From: Ornithinimicrobium ciconiae
GTDB lineage: Bacteria > Actinomycetota > Actinomycetes > Actinomycetales > Dermatophilaceae
Direction: 5' to 3'
Length of the DNA stretch: 64,000 bases
Assembly: GCF_007197575.1 (NCBI RefSeq)
Contig: NZ_CP041616.1
Coordinates: 1,612,001-1,676,000 of the forward strand
Shown: in pieces, positions 48,819 through 57,743 of the stretch
Position numbering within the stretch: the first letter of the stretch is position 1
How the letters are laid out: every line of letters starts with the position of its first letter
Notes under the pieces: model-generated
Database searches by the model: none
What the model was told of the DNA's origin: nothing
The model's input: only the letters and a program-made list of their open reading frames with translations
Translations under genes and position numbers: made by a program

Positions 48819-50084
48819 TCAGGGGATGACGCGCTCCTGCCAGACCTGCGGGTAACCGGGCAGGTCCTCGCCACCGAACTTGGCGTAGTGCCCGTCGGGC
48901 ATGCCGTCGTTGGAGGTCAGGAAGTCGGCGCGCTCACCCTCGGTGATCGGGCTCTGCGGGAGCACCCACTCGGTCGGGATCTCCTCACCGGCGAAGATCT
49001 GCTCCACGGCCAGCAGCGGGGTGCGCCACTGGAAGTTGGAGTAGACCGGAGCCAGGCCGGTCAGGCCGGTGTCCTCCCACTTGCGCAGGAAGCTCATCTC
49101 GTCCTCACCGGTCATGACCGGGTAGTCCACGCCGGCGTCCTCGAAAGCCTCGATGGCGGCGACGGCACCGTCACCGGCGTCCATCCAGACACCCTGGACG
49201 TCACCCTTGGCCAGCTCGTCGCTGATGATCTTCTTGATCTCAGTCGGGTCGGCACCGGTGAAGTAGTCGACCGCGTCGATGCCGTTCTCGGCAAAGATCT
49301 TGTCGGCCGCGGCCCAGCGGTGCTCCAGGACGTCGACGCCGGGCAGGATGCGCAGCGCGACGACCTTGTCGCCCTCCTCGAGGTTGTCGACCAGGAACTC
49401 GGCGGTGTCGATGCCCCAGGCATAGCCACCGATCGGGTGGATGAAGGTCGTGGCGCAGTCGGTCTCGACGCCACGGTCAAAGACGACGACCGGCTTGCCG
49501 GTGTCACATGCCCGCTCGACCGCCGGTGTCATTGCGGCGGTGCTGTTGGGGGAGATGACGAAGGCGTCGCAGTTGCCCTCGGCGATGAAGTAGTCGATGT
49601 CGGCGATCTGGGTGTTGTCGTCATCCTGGGCGTCACGGGTCTCCATCTCGGAGATGACACCGGAGTCCTGTAGCACCTTCAGCTGCTCGTTCATCGTGAT
49701 CCAGCCGGTCTGCCGCCACGGGTTGCCGATGGAGGCGTTGGAGAAGCACACCTTCTTGGCACCCTCGGAGGCGAACTCGGAGGTGTCGGTCATCGGGCCG
49801 TCGATGTACTGCAGGTGCGGCGCGGAGGCGTCGCCCTCGAAGGTGGCCGAGCGCTGCTCGTACTGCGTGTCGTAGACGGCCTGGTCGAACCAGTCGTCGG
49901 AGGAGCCCTCGTCGGCGGGCTCCTCATCGGTGGCCGTCTCGTCGTCGGCAGTCTCGTCGCCGGCGGGGTCTGCGGCGGACTCGGCCGCCGACGGGTCGTC
50001 GAGCGAGTCGTCGGTGGAACACGCGGCCAGCATGGCGAGCGCCGCCACGGCCGCCAGGGGGGCGGTCAGCATCTTTCTGCGCAT
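48819..50084 (-). CDS. Periplasmic-binding-type sugar lipoprotein (RbsB-like)
   Basis: A 421-residue ABC solute-binding protein, anchored as a lipoprotein by the lipobox AMLAACST. A long acidic Asp/Glu/Thr linker (residues ~25-62) precedes a type I periplasmic fold (KKVCFSNASIGNPWRQTGWITM, DAFVISPNSTAAMTPAVERAC, KPVVVFDRGVETDC). It is the specificity unit of the importer encoded upstream. Its start overlaps the preceding permease stop (ATGA at 50082-50085 region). The acidic linker resembles that of the frameshifted binding protein at 33.4 kb. Confidence 0.92.
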   Translation of the reverse strand: MRRKMLTAPLAAVAALAMLAACSTDDSLDDPSAAESAADPAGDETADDETATDEEPADEGSSDDWFDQAVYDTQYEQRSATFEGDASAPHLQYIDGPMTDTSEFASEGAKKVCFSNASIGNPWRQTGWITMNEQLKVLQDSGVISEMETRDAQDDDNTQIADIDYFIAEGNCDAFVISPNSTAAMTPAVERACDTGKPVVVFDRGVETDCATTFIHPIGGYAWGIDTAEFLVDNLEEGDKVVALRILPGVDVLEHRWAAADKIFAENGIDAVDYFTGADPTEIKKIISDELAKGDVQGVWMDAGDGAVAAIEAFEDAGVDYPVMTGEDEMSFLRKWEDTGLTGLAPVYSNFQWRTPLLAVEQIFAGEEIPTEWVLPQSPITEGERADFLTSNDGMPDGHYAKFGGEDLPGYPQVWQERVIP

Positions 50085-51277
50085 CAGTTTTCTCCTGTGG
50101 TGGTGCCCGGGTCGGGCTGGTTGGGACCGGTGGAGTCCCCGGCTGGTGAGCCGGGAGTATGAGGGGTGGCCAGGTCAGCGGCCAGGGGCGCCGTCGCGCC
50201 GGGTTGGGCGGACGGGGTCGCAGCAGGTGGGGTGCGGTCTCGTCGGCGCGGCCGGAGGCTTCCTCGCCAGGCCTTCCCTGCGGCGGCGACGGCGACGATG
50301 ATGATGAGTCCCTGCACGCTGTCCCGCCAGGTCGAGGCGACCCCGACGAAGTTCAGCAGGGTGAACAGCAGCTCCAGCGCAAAGGCGCCCGCGGCGGCCG
50401 ACAGGACCCAGCCGCGCCCGCCGCCGAGGACGACCCCGCCGAGGACGACGGCCGTGATCGCGGTGAACTCATAGCCGCGGCCCACGGAGGGGTGCACCCC
50501 GGCATACCCGACCAGGATGATCCCGGCGACGGTCGCGGCCAGCGAGGACAGGATGAACGCGCGGGTCTTGACCCACCACACGGGTGCGCCGGCCAGGTGG
50601 GTGGCCTCCGGGTTGTCACCGGCGGCGATCAGGGTGCGGCCCCAGGGGCGACGCATCAGGATCACGGCGCCGACCGCGAGCACGAGCAGGATGATCGCGG
50701 GATAGGGGATGATCTCCAGGATCGGCACGTCCCGGATCCCGCCGCGGCCGATCTGCCGGAAGGCGTCGACCGGGTTGCCGGTCGCGGCACCTCCGGTCCA
50801 GTGCATGACCAGGCCGAGCAGGGCCAGCATCGTGCCGAGGGTGACGATGAAGCTGGGGACCCGCAGCAGGGTCGTGGCCAGGCCGTTGATCAGGCCCACC
50901 AGCGCACCGAGGCCGAACATCAGCAGCATGACGGGCAGGATCTTGGACTCGTCCTGACCGATGAGGTTGCCGGCGACGATCACCTGCAGCGTGACGACCG
51001 AGCCCATCGACAGGTCGAACTCGCCGGCGACGATCACGAAGTACTGACCCATGGCGGCGATCGCGATGGGCGCGGTCCGGCCGATGAAGCGGATGAGTGA
51101 GCCGGGCTCACCGAAGTTGGGGTTGGCCACGATCACCGCGGCGAGCAGCAGCCCGACCAGGATGAAGATGGCCCCGCCAGGGGTGCTGAGGGTGCGGGCC
51201 AGCCGCTGCAGTCGGTTGCCCTGGTGCGCGGGCAGCAGGACGCGAGCTGTGTCGTATGCCGTGGTGCCGGTGCTCAT
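50084..51277 (-). CDS. ABC sugar permease, RbsC-type (first copy by position)
   Basis: A 397-residue permease of the ribose/xylose type with about ten membrane helices, including FVIVAGEFDLSMGSVVTLQVIVAGNL (the usual signature near helix 3) and AITAVVLGGVVLGGGRGWVLS. The C-terminal ~50 residues are a Pro/Ala-rich polar tail. It is encoded between the second permease and the binding protein, with 4-base overlaps on both sides, so all are translated together. Confidence 0.92.
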   Translation of the reverse strand: MSTGTTAYDTARVLLPAHQGNRLQRLARTLSTPGGAIFILVGLLLAAVIVANPNFGEPGSLIRFIGRTAPIAIAAMGQYFVIVAGEFDLSMGSVVTLQVIVAGNLIGQDESKILPVMLLMFGLGALVGLINGLATTLLRVPSFIVTLGTMLALLGLVMHWTGGAATGNPVDAFRQIGRGGIRDVPILEIIPYPAIILLVLAVGAVILMRRPWGRTLIAAGDNPEATHLAGAPVWWVKTRAFILSSLAATVAGIILVGYAGVHPSVGRGYEFTAITAVVLGGVVLGGGRGWVLSAAAGAFALELLFTLLNFVGVASTWRDSVQGLIIIVAVAAAGKAWRGSLRPRRRDRTPPAATPSAQPGATAPLAADLATPHTPGSPAGDSTGPNQPDPGTTTGEN

Positions 51278-52329
51278 CGTGCCTCCTGCAGGGCCGCGTC
51301 GGTGAGCGACTGCTTCTCGAACCTGGCCGGACGCCGCCCTGCGGTGCGCCGGGCGTAGACCGCGACCGCGGCCACGATGACGATGCCGCGCACCACGTCC
51401 TTGAGGAAGGGGTTGACCTCCATGACGCCCATCACGTTGTCCATGACGGCGAAGATCGCCACGCCACCGAGGGTGCCCAGGATGTTGCCCTTGCCGCCGG
51501 CCAGGACCGTGCCGCCCAGGACGACCGCGGCGATCGACATGAGGTCGTAGCCACCCTGGGAGCCGATGGTGGGGCTGCCGACGCTGAGCCGGGCCAGCAG
51601 CAGCAGACCGGCCATGCCGGCGAGCACGGAGCACAGCACGTGGGCCAGGACCACCGGGGTGGCCGTGCGCAGGCCGGACATGCGGGCCACCTCACGGTTG
51701 CCGCCGACGGCATACAGGTGGTGGCCCACCCGGGTGCGGCGCAGCAGCAGCATCACCAGCACCGCGCAGACGAGCATGATCACGGTGGACAGCGGCACCG
51801 GACCGATGTTGGTCGCGCCGATCAGGCGGAAGTCGCGGGGTGCGGAGCCGGCCGAGCCCTTGTAGTTGGTGCCGAGGTAGCCGGCCAGGATGAGCCCCAT
51901 GCCGAGCGTGGCGATGAAGCCGTGCACGTCCAGGAGCGTGACGATCAGGCCGTTGGCCAGCCCGATCAGTGCCGAGACGCCCAGCGCGACCACGATGCCC
52001 AGGACGATATTGCCGGTCTGTCCGGCCATGGTGGTGCCGGCGAGCAGGCTGGCCAGGCTGGTGACATAGGGAACCGAGAGGTCCAGGCTGCCCGCGAGGA
52101 TGACCAGCGTCTGCCCGATCGCGATGAAGCCCAGGATCGAGGTGCCGGTCAGGATCGCGGAGATATTGCCGGGGCTGAAGAAGTTGCGCCCGGCCATCGA
52201 GGTCAGGATCGTGCCGGCGACCAGCGTGAGCGCCAGCACGATGAAGACGATGCCGGTCGAGGTGACCGGGATCCGGCGCCGGGTCGCAGACGTCGCCGCA
52301 GGGTTTGTCGCGGGGGCTGGCGTGCTCAT
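51274..52329 (-). CDS. ABC sugar permease, RbsC-type (second copy)
   Basis: A 351-residue permease with the same fold as its neighbour: TLVILAGSLDLSVPYVTSLASLLAG and AAVVLGGTVLAGGKGNILGTLGG. A pair of unlike RbsC proteins suggests a heterodimeric channel, as in several actinobacterial monosaccharide or inositol importers. Its ATG lies inside the ATPase 3' end (overlap at 52326-52329). Confidence 0.92.
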   Translation of the reverse strand: MSTPAPATNPAATSATRRRIPVTSTGIVFIVLALTLVAGTILTSMAGRNFFSPGNISAILTGTSILGFIAIGQTLVILAGSLDLSVPYVTSLASLLAGTTMAGQTGNIVLGIVVALGVSALIGLANGLIVTLLDVHGFIATLGMGLILAGYLGTNYKGSAGSAPRDFRLIGATNIGPVPLSTVIMLVCAVLVMLLLRRTRVGHHLYAVGGNREVARMSGLRTATPVVLAHVLCSVLAGMAGLLLLARLSVGSPTIGSQGGYDLMSIAAVVLGGTVLAGGKGNILGTLGGVAIFAVMDNVMGVMEVNPFLKDVVRGIVIVAAVAVYARRTAGRRPARFEKQSLTDAALQEAR

Positions 52330-53894
52330 GCGGCATCACCTCCGGGGTGGGTGGTGGCGGCGTCCGCACCGGTGGCCAGGGCGAGGATCTCCTCCTCGGA
52401 GGAGCCCGCCGGCAGCTCGCCGGTCAACCGTCCCTCGTGCATGACCAGGATCCGGTCGGACATGCCAATGATCTCGGGCAGCTCGCTGGAGACCATCAGG
52501 ATGGCCTCCCCGTCGGCGGCCAGTTGGCGCATCAGCTCGTAGATGGCGTGCTTGGCGCCCACGTCGATGCCCCGCGTCGGTTCGTCCATCAGCATCACCC
52601 GCGGGGCGGTGCTGAGCCAGCGCGCGAGGACGACCTTCTGCTGGTTGCCGCCGGAGAGGAACTGCGCCTCCTGGTCCATCCCGCGGGCGGAGACGGACAT
52701 CGACGACAGGACCTGCGGCATACCGCGTCGTGCGGTGGCGGTGCGCCCGGGGAAGACGGCGCGCACCACACCCAGGGCGTTGTCCAGGATCGACTGGTTG
52801 AGGGCCAGACCCTTGGCCTTGCGGTCCTCGGTGATCAGGGCCAGGCCCTTGCGGATGGCCTGCCGCGGCGAGCTGATCCGGGTGGGGGCGCCCCCGAGCG
52901 AGAGCTGTCCGCGGGTGAACGGTTGGGCGCCGAAGATGCCCTCGACCAGCTCGGTGCGGCCCGAGCCCTGCAGGCCTGCCAGCCCGACGATCTCACCGGC
53001 GCGCAGGGTCAGGCTGACGCCGTCCACATAGCCGTTGCCGCAGTGGGTGAGGGTGAGCACGTCCGCTCCGGCCGCGGTGCCGGGGACGGGGTCGGGGAAG
53101 AAGGCGGACATCTCGCGGCCGACCATCATGCGCACCAGGGACGACTCGGTGAGGTCGGCGGCGCGTTGGGTGGCCACGTGCCGGCCGTCCTTGAGCACGG
53201 TGATCGTCTCGCAGAGGTCGAACAGCTCGGTGAGGCGGTGGGAGACATAGAGGATGGCCACGCCGCGCGCCTGCAGGCGGCGGATCATGCTGTAGAGCAG
53301 CTCGACCTCGTGGTCGGCCAGCGCCGCGGTCGGCTCGTCCATCTGGATGATCTGCGCGTCATAGCTGACGGCCTTGGCGATCTCGACGATCTGCTGCTCG
53401 GCGACCGACAGCGTGCCCACGATCGTGCTGGGGGAGAGGTTGTCCACCCCGAGTCCCTCAAGGAGGGCGGCGGTGTCGCGCTGCATCTGGCGGGTGTCCA
53501 CCAGGAGACCGCGGCGGGGCTCGCGGCCCAGATAGATGTTCTCCGCGACGCTGCGGTCCGGCAGCAGGTTGAACTCCTGGAAGACGGTGGCCAGGCCTGC
53601 CTCCTGGGCCTGCACCGGGTGGCCGAACGTGCGGCGCTCGCCGGCGATCTCCACGGTGCCACCGTCCGGCTGGTGGACCCCGGCCAGGATCTTCATCAGG
53701 GTCGACTTGCCGGCGCCGTTCTCGCCGACGAGCCCGTGCACCACTCCGGCCCGCAGCTCCAGGTCGACGTCCTGGAGCACCGCGTTGCCAAAAAAGCGCT
53801 TGGTCAGGCCGACCGCTCGCAGCAGTGGCTGGGAGTGGTCGGCGTCCTCGCTGAGGTGTGGCCCGGGTCGGGCGACGTCGCTGTCGTTCGGCAC
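52326..53894 (-). CDS. Sugar ABC transporter ATP-binding protein, double-domain (RbsA/MglA-type)
   Basis: A 522-residue protein of two ABC domains. The first has Walker A VGENGAGKSTLMK near residue 57, Q-loop FQEFNLL, Walker B IIQMDEPTAALA. The second has a degenerate Walker A (LAGLQGSGRTELVEG), signature FLSGGNQQKVVLARWL and Walker B VMLMDEPTRGID, which is normal for RbsA. It powers the importer formed by the two RbsC-type permeases. The start is taken at the GTG at 53894; a GTG at 53921 inside the operator is less likely. It opens the minus-strand operon opposite the ROK regulator. Confidence 0.93.
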   Translation of the reverse strand: MPNDSDVARPGPHLSEDADHSQPLLRAVGLTKRFFGNAVLQDVDLELRAGVVHGLVGENGAGKSTLMKILAGVHQPDGGTVEIAGERRTFGHPVQAQEAGLATVFQEFNLLPDRSVAENIYLGREPRRGLLVDTRQMQRDTAALLEGLGVDNLSPSTIVGTLSVAEQQIVEIAKAVSYDAQIIQMDEPTAALADHEVELLYSMIRRLQARGVAILYVSHRLTELFDLCETITVLKDGRHVATQRAADLTESSLVRMMVGREMSAFFPDPVPGTAAGADVLTLTHCGNGYVDGVSLTLRAGEIVGLAGLQGSGRTELVEGIFGAQPFTRGQLSLGGAPTRISSPRQAIRKGLALITEDRKAKGLALNQSILDNALGVVRAVFPGRTATARRGMPQVLSSMSVSARGMDQEAQFLSGGNQQKVVLARWLSTAPRVMLMDEPTRGIDVGAKHAIYELMRQLAADGEAILMVSSELPEIIGMSDRILVMHEGRLTGELPAGSSEEEILALATGADAATTHPGGDAA

Positions 53895-53919
53895 GGCCTG
53901 ACTATGACACGGTTCACAC

Positions 53920-53945
53920 ACTTTTGTCGAGTACCTGACGAAAGT
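53920..53945. promoter_or_regulatory. Inverted-repeat operator between ABC operon and ROK regulator
   Basis: ACTTTTGTC (53920-53928) and GACGAAAGT (53937-53945) are 9-base arms with one mismatch around an 8-base centre. The site lies between the divergent ATPase and ROK starts, in the only AT-richer stretch there, and is the likely operator for both. Confidence 0.65.
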
Positions 53946-53955
53946 TGCCTATTGA

Positions 53956-55146
53956 TTGTTACTAAGTCGTCATGGTTCACTTCGGGGCGTGCGCACCAGC
54001 GACGTCTTCGACCTGCTCCGGGATGGCCGGCCCAGGACCCGTGCCCAGTTGGCCGAGTCCACCGGCCTGGCCCGGTCCACGGTGGCCGCGCGGGTCGACG
54101 TGCTCATGAGGCTCGGGCTGGTCGCTCCCTACGGTGACGCCCGATCCACCGGTGGCAGACCACCCTCGCTCTTTGCCCTCAACCCCGCGGTGCGGGTGGT
54201 GGCCGGCATCGACGTCGGTGCGACCCACGCGGTCGCGGTGATCTGTGACCTGTCCGGTGCCGTGCTCGCCGAGACCCGCGCCGCCCTCGACATCGCCCAG
54301 GGCCCGGACGTCGTCCTCGGGTGGGTCACCGACACGGTGGGCCAGCTGCTCGCCGAGGCGAACCGGCCGCCGGGGGACCTCGCTGCCATCGGCATCGGGC
54401 TGCCCGGTCCGGTGCAGCACTCCACCGGACGGCCGATCAACCCGCCGATCATGCCGGGCTGGGACCGGTATGACGTGCCGGGTCACGTGCAGCGCACCTA
54501 TCCGCTGCCGGTCCTGATCGACAACGACGTCAACATCATGGCGCTGGGTGAGCAGCAGACCCACCTGCGCGACGTCGACGACCTGGTGTTCATCAAGGTG
54601 GCGACCGGCATCGGTGCCGGGATCATCAGCGGGGGCATGCTGCAGCGTGGCGCCCAGGGAACGGCGGGGGACCTGGGCCACGTGCGGGTGCTGCGAGGAG
54701 CCGGGGTGATCTGCCGCTGCGGCAACGAGGGCTGCCTGGAGGCTGTGGCCGCCGGACCGGCCCTGGCCGCTCGGCTGCAGGAGGGGGGGCACACGGTGTC
54801 CTCCACCCAGGACGTGGTGAACCTGGTGCGTGGTGGCGACCCCGGCGCGATCCAGGAGATCCGGCAGGCCGGGCGCGACATCGGCGAGGTCGTCGCCACG
54901 ATGGTGAACCTGATCAACCCCTCGGTCGTGGTGATCGGCGGTCGTCTCGCGGATGCCGGCGAGCACCTGCTGGCCGGCATCCGCGAGGTGGTCTATCGCC
55001 GGTCCCTGCCGCTGGCCACCGAGTCGCTGCGGGTCATCTCCTCGCAGGCCGGCGTCGAGGCCGGCGTGCTCGGCGCGGCGTCCATGGCGATCACGCACGT
55101 GCTCTCGCCGGAGGCCATCGAGGCCGCCAGCGCCACCGTCGGCTGA
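53956..55146 (+). CDS. ROK-family transcriptional repressor of the adjacent sugar operon
   Basis: A 396-residue regulator. The start is set at the TTG at 53956 so that the block GSLRGVRTSDVFDLLRDGRP, which matches the ROK lead-in to the helix-turn-helix, is kept; a GTG at 53989 would cut it. The HTH covers about residues 25-60 (TRAQLAESTGLARSTVAARVDVL). The kinase-like part has GIDVGATHAVAV, IDNDVNIMALGE and the zinc motif CRCGNEGCLE near residue 252. It is divergent from the ABC/catabolic operon and probably binds the inverted repeat at 53920-53945, responding to the imported sugar. Confidence 0.9.
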   Translation: MLLSRHGSLRGVRTSDVFDLLRDGRPRTRAQLAESTGLARSTVAARVDVLMRLGLVAPYGDARSTGGRPPSLFALNPAVRVVAGIDVGATHAVAVICDLSGAVLAETRAALDIAQGPDVVLGWVTDTVGQLLAEANRPPGDLAAIGIGLPGPVQHSTGRPINPPIMPGWDRYDVPGHVQRTYPLPVLIDNDVNIMALGEQQTHLRDVDDLVFIKVATGIGAGIISGGMLQRGAQGTAGDLGHVRVLRGAGVICRCGNEGCLEAVAAGPALAARLQEGGHTVSSTQDVVNLVRGGDPGAIQEIRQAGRDIGEVVATMVNLINPSVVVIGGRLADAGEHLLAGIREVVYRRSLPLATESLRVISSQAGVEAGVLGAASMAITHVLSPEAIEAASATVG

Positions 55147-55178
55147 CCCTCGCGTCCTGGCGATCGAGTGCATCGGGT

Positions 55179-55242
55179 GGTGCTCTCAGGAACGACCGGG
55201 CGTGTGGGGCGGTGCTCTCAGGACCGACCCGGCGTGTGGGGC
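55179..55242. repeat. Two-copy, 32-bp tandem repeat
   Basis: Units at 55179-55210 and 55211-55242 start GGTGCTCTCAGGA and end GGCGTGTGGGGC, with two or fewer changes. They fill the gap between the convergent ROK and protease genes, ending 5 bases before the protease stop. The sequence is unrelated to the 34.8-kb repeat but has the same period. Confidence 0.88.
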
Positions 55243-55246
55243 GACG

Positions 55247-57625
55247 TTATGGCCGCAGCAACCTCAGCTGGTTCTGGACCCCGGTGGAGACCACGCTGGA
55301 GCCGCCCAGGACGACGACCGATGCCGGGTTCAGCCGGTCCAGCTCATCCCAGGTGACTGACGGGATCAGGTCGTGCTGGACCAGCAGCACCGGCGCGTGG
55401 GCCGCTCCTGCCGCAGCCGCGCCGGCCAGGGCATCGGGCCAGTCCAGACCGGTGGCGAGGAAGACCGACGTCGGTGCGCTGTAGTCCTGGCTGATCTCCA
55501 CAGCCGTGGCATAGCGGTTTGCTCCGGAGAGGCGGGTCACCGGGGCGTAGCTGCCGAGCTGGTTCATGACCGCGGGAGACACGACGGTGGTGCCGCCGAG
55601 GACGTAGATGTGATCTGGAGTCAGTCGCTCCAGCTGCTGGCGGCTGGCCTGGGGGAGCAGCCCGGGCTGGGTCAGCAGCACGGGACCGTCCACCGCCCCG
55701 GCGCGGGCGGCCCCGGCCAGGGCGTCAGGGTAGTTCTGCCCGGTGGCGACATAGACCACGTCTGCGCTGCTGAACTGCTGCGCGATCGCGGCTGCGGTGC
55801 CATAGCGGTTGTCTCCTGACAGCCGGGTCACTGTGGCGCCGGTGAGGTCAGCGACCTCCTCGAGCGTGGCCTGGGAGATGGCGGTGGTGCCGCCGAAGAG
55901 GAACACCTGGTCCGGGGCGAGCCGGGTGAGTTCGGCCCGGGTGTCGAGGGGGAGACCGTCTGGCCGGACGAGCAGGACCGGTGCGCCCCGGCTGCCGGCC
56001 AGCGCGGCCCCCACCAGGGCGTCCGGGTAGTCGAGCCCGGTGGCGAGGAAGACCGTGCTCGCACCGCTCGGGTGGACCGCGGCGGAGATGGCAGCGGCGG
56101 TGGCGTAGCGGTTGCCGCCGGAGAGTCGCTCAACGTCCGGCCCGGTCTCGACGAGCGCGAGGGCGTCGAGGCGGCCCTCACCGAAGACGTTGTTGTTGGC
56201 CGCCGTGCCACCACACTGGGAGTTGGCGGTGTCGATGGCGGTCCCATCGAGCAGAGCGCGCGTGCGGCTGAGGTCCCCGACCATGCTGGGGTGGGCCGAC
56301 CAGAGCAGCGCGACTGCCCCGGCGACGTGGGGGGCGGCCATGGAGGTCCCGCTGGCGGAGGCGTAGGAGCTGCCTGGGTAGGCCGATCGCACGTTGCTGC
56401 CAGGTGCTGAGATGTCCGGCTTGATGACGCCGCCCTGGCCGGAGCCGCGACTGGAGTCAAAGGCGATCGTGTGTGACTGGGTGTAGTTGCCGACCGAGTA
56501 GTTGATGGCCCGACTGCCGGGGGAGCCGGAGGTGTTGCACGCAGGGCCGTTGTTGCCGTTGGCGAAGACTCCGAACTGGCCCGAGGCTGCCCACGCGATC
56601 GAGACGTCCTCCATGAAGGGGGCGTTGGAGGGGATGGTGGTGCCCCAGGAGTTGTTGATGATGTGGGGGCGCAGGTCCGGCCGGGGGCTCGTGCCGCTCA
56701 GGTTGGTCGGCGCCAGTGTCCACTCCCCGGAGGAGATCAGGGCGAGGTCGCTGGGACAACATCCGTTGGCCGCGATCCACCTCGCTCCGGGTGCGACGCC
56801 GATCTGGTTGGCTCCACCGTCGTCGCCGACCATGGTGCCGGTGGTGTGGGTGCCGTGCCCGTTCGGGTCGTTCGGAGCGCTCGGGCTGCCGTGCCCGGCG
56901 TTGAACCAGTTGTAGTTGTGGTTGACCGTGCCACCGGTGTTGCCGCGATAGTGGTTGATCAGGGCGGGGTGGTCCCACTGGACCCCGGTGTCGATGCTGG
57001 CGACGACGATGCCCTCGCCGGTGGCGCCCGTGGCCCACACGTCGTTGGCATTGATGTCGTTGATGCCCCACTCGATGGCCTGTGGGGCCAGGTCGCCGGC
57101 CACCGTGAGGTCGACGTCGGGCGGGGTGATGGTGACGGTGGGATAGAGCTGCGCGACGCTGGGATCGGCGGCGAGGGTGGCCACCAGTGCCGCGTCGCCG
57201 TCAGTCACGCGGATGGCGTTGGTGATGTGGAAGGCGTGATAGTCCACGTCGGCGCGGTCGAGGTCGGCGCGCACCGCAGCCTGGCTCTCGGTGGCGGTCG
57301 CGGTCAGCGCGTCATAGACCGCCTGGCCGCGGGCGTCCCAGTCCGTGATGGCCGCCGCTGCCGACAGGTCGGCCCGCGCCGTGAAGTAGATCCAGAAGTC
57401 TGCGGCGCCATCGGTCTCCAGGTCGGCGAGGACCGTGGCATCGACGCGGTCGTCGGTGTCCTGGGCCAAGGCTGGTGTCGGTGTCGGTGTCGGTGTCGGT
57501 GCCGGTGTCGGCGCCGGTGGCGGTGCCGCTGCCATGCTGCCCTGGGCGGCGAGGCTGCCACCGAGGACGAGCGAGAGGCCCGCGAGCCCGGCGAGGAGAC
57601 GGTGGATGGGGGGTGACGTGCGCAT
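55247..57625 (-). CDS. Secreted subtilisin-like protease with three cell-wall-binding repeat 2 domains
   Basis: A 792-residue protein; the ATG at 57625 follows GGAGG. A signal peptide ends near residue 32, then comes a Pro/Thr/Ala linker coded by a GGTGTC-like simple repeat (57470-57530). The S8 triad is Asp ~211 (SIDTGVQWDHP), His ~256 (NGHGTHTTG) and Ser ~428 (GTSMAAPHVAG). Residues ~498-792 hold three CWB2 units, each beginning RLSGxNRYxTA and ending LGG. CWB2 domains attach to secondary cell-wall polymers, so the protease should stay on the cell surface. It is a close tandem paralogue of the next gene upstream and probably in the same operon. Confidence 0.93.
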   Translation of the reverse strand: MRTSPPIHRLLAGLAGLSLVLGGSLAAQGSMAAAPPPAPTPAPTPTPTPTPALAQDTDDRVDATVLADLETDGAADFWIYFTARADLSAAAAITDWDARGQAVYDALTATATESQAAVRADLDRADVDYHAFHITNAIRVTDGDAALVATLAADPSVAQLYPTVTITPPDVDLTVAGDLAPQAIEWGINDINANDVWATGATGEGIVVASIDTGVQWDHPALINHYRGNTGGTVNHNYNWFNAGHGSPSAPNDPNGHGTHTTGTMVGDDGGANQIGVAPGARWIAANGCCPSDLALISSGEWTLAPTNLSGTSPRPDLRPHIINNSWGTTIPSNAPFMEDVSIAWAASGQFGVFANGNNGPACNTSGSPGSRAINYSVGNYTQSHTIAFDSSRGSGQGGVIKPDISAPGSNVRSAYPGSSYASASGTSMAAPHVAGAVALLWSAHPSMVGDLSRTRALLDGTAIDTANSQCGGTAANNNVFGEGRLDALALVETGPDVERLSGGNRYATAAAISAAVHPSGASTVFLATGLDYPDALVGAALAGSRGAPVLLVRPDGLPLDTRAELTRLAPDQVFLFGGTTAISQATLEEVADLTGATVTRLSGDNRYGTAAAIAQQFSSADVVYVATGQNYPDALAGAARAGAVDGPVLLTQPGLLPQASRQQLERLTPDHIYVLGGTTVVSPAVMNQLGSYAPVTRLSGANRYATAVEISQDYSAPTSVFLATGLDWPDALAGAAAAGAAHAPVLLVQHDLIPSVTWDELDRLNPASVVVLGGSSVVSTGVQNQLRLLRP

Positions 57626-57743
57626 GGGGACCTCCGAGGCGAGAACCTGCAGCGGTCCAGGGGAGTGCCGCTGAGCACAGGCTAGGGCTCCACCCCGCCC
57701 CGCAACAGGGCCTGCAGATGTATCTTTACCGGCGCAGGTGGCG

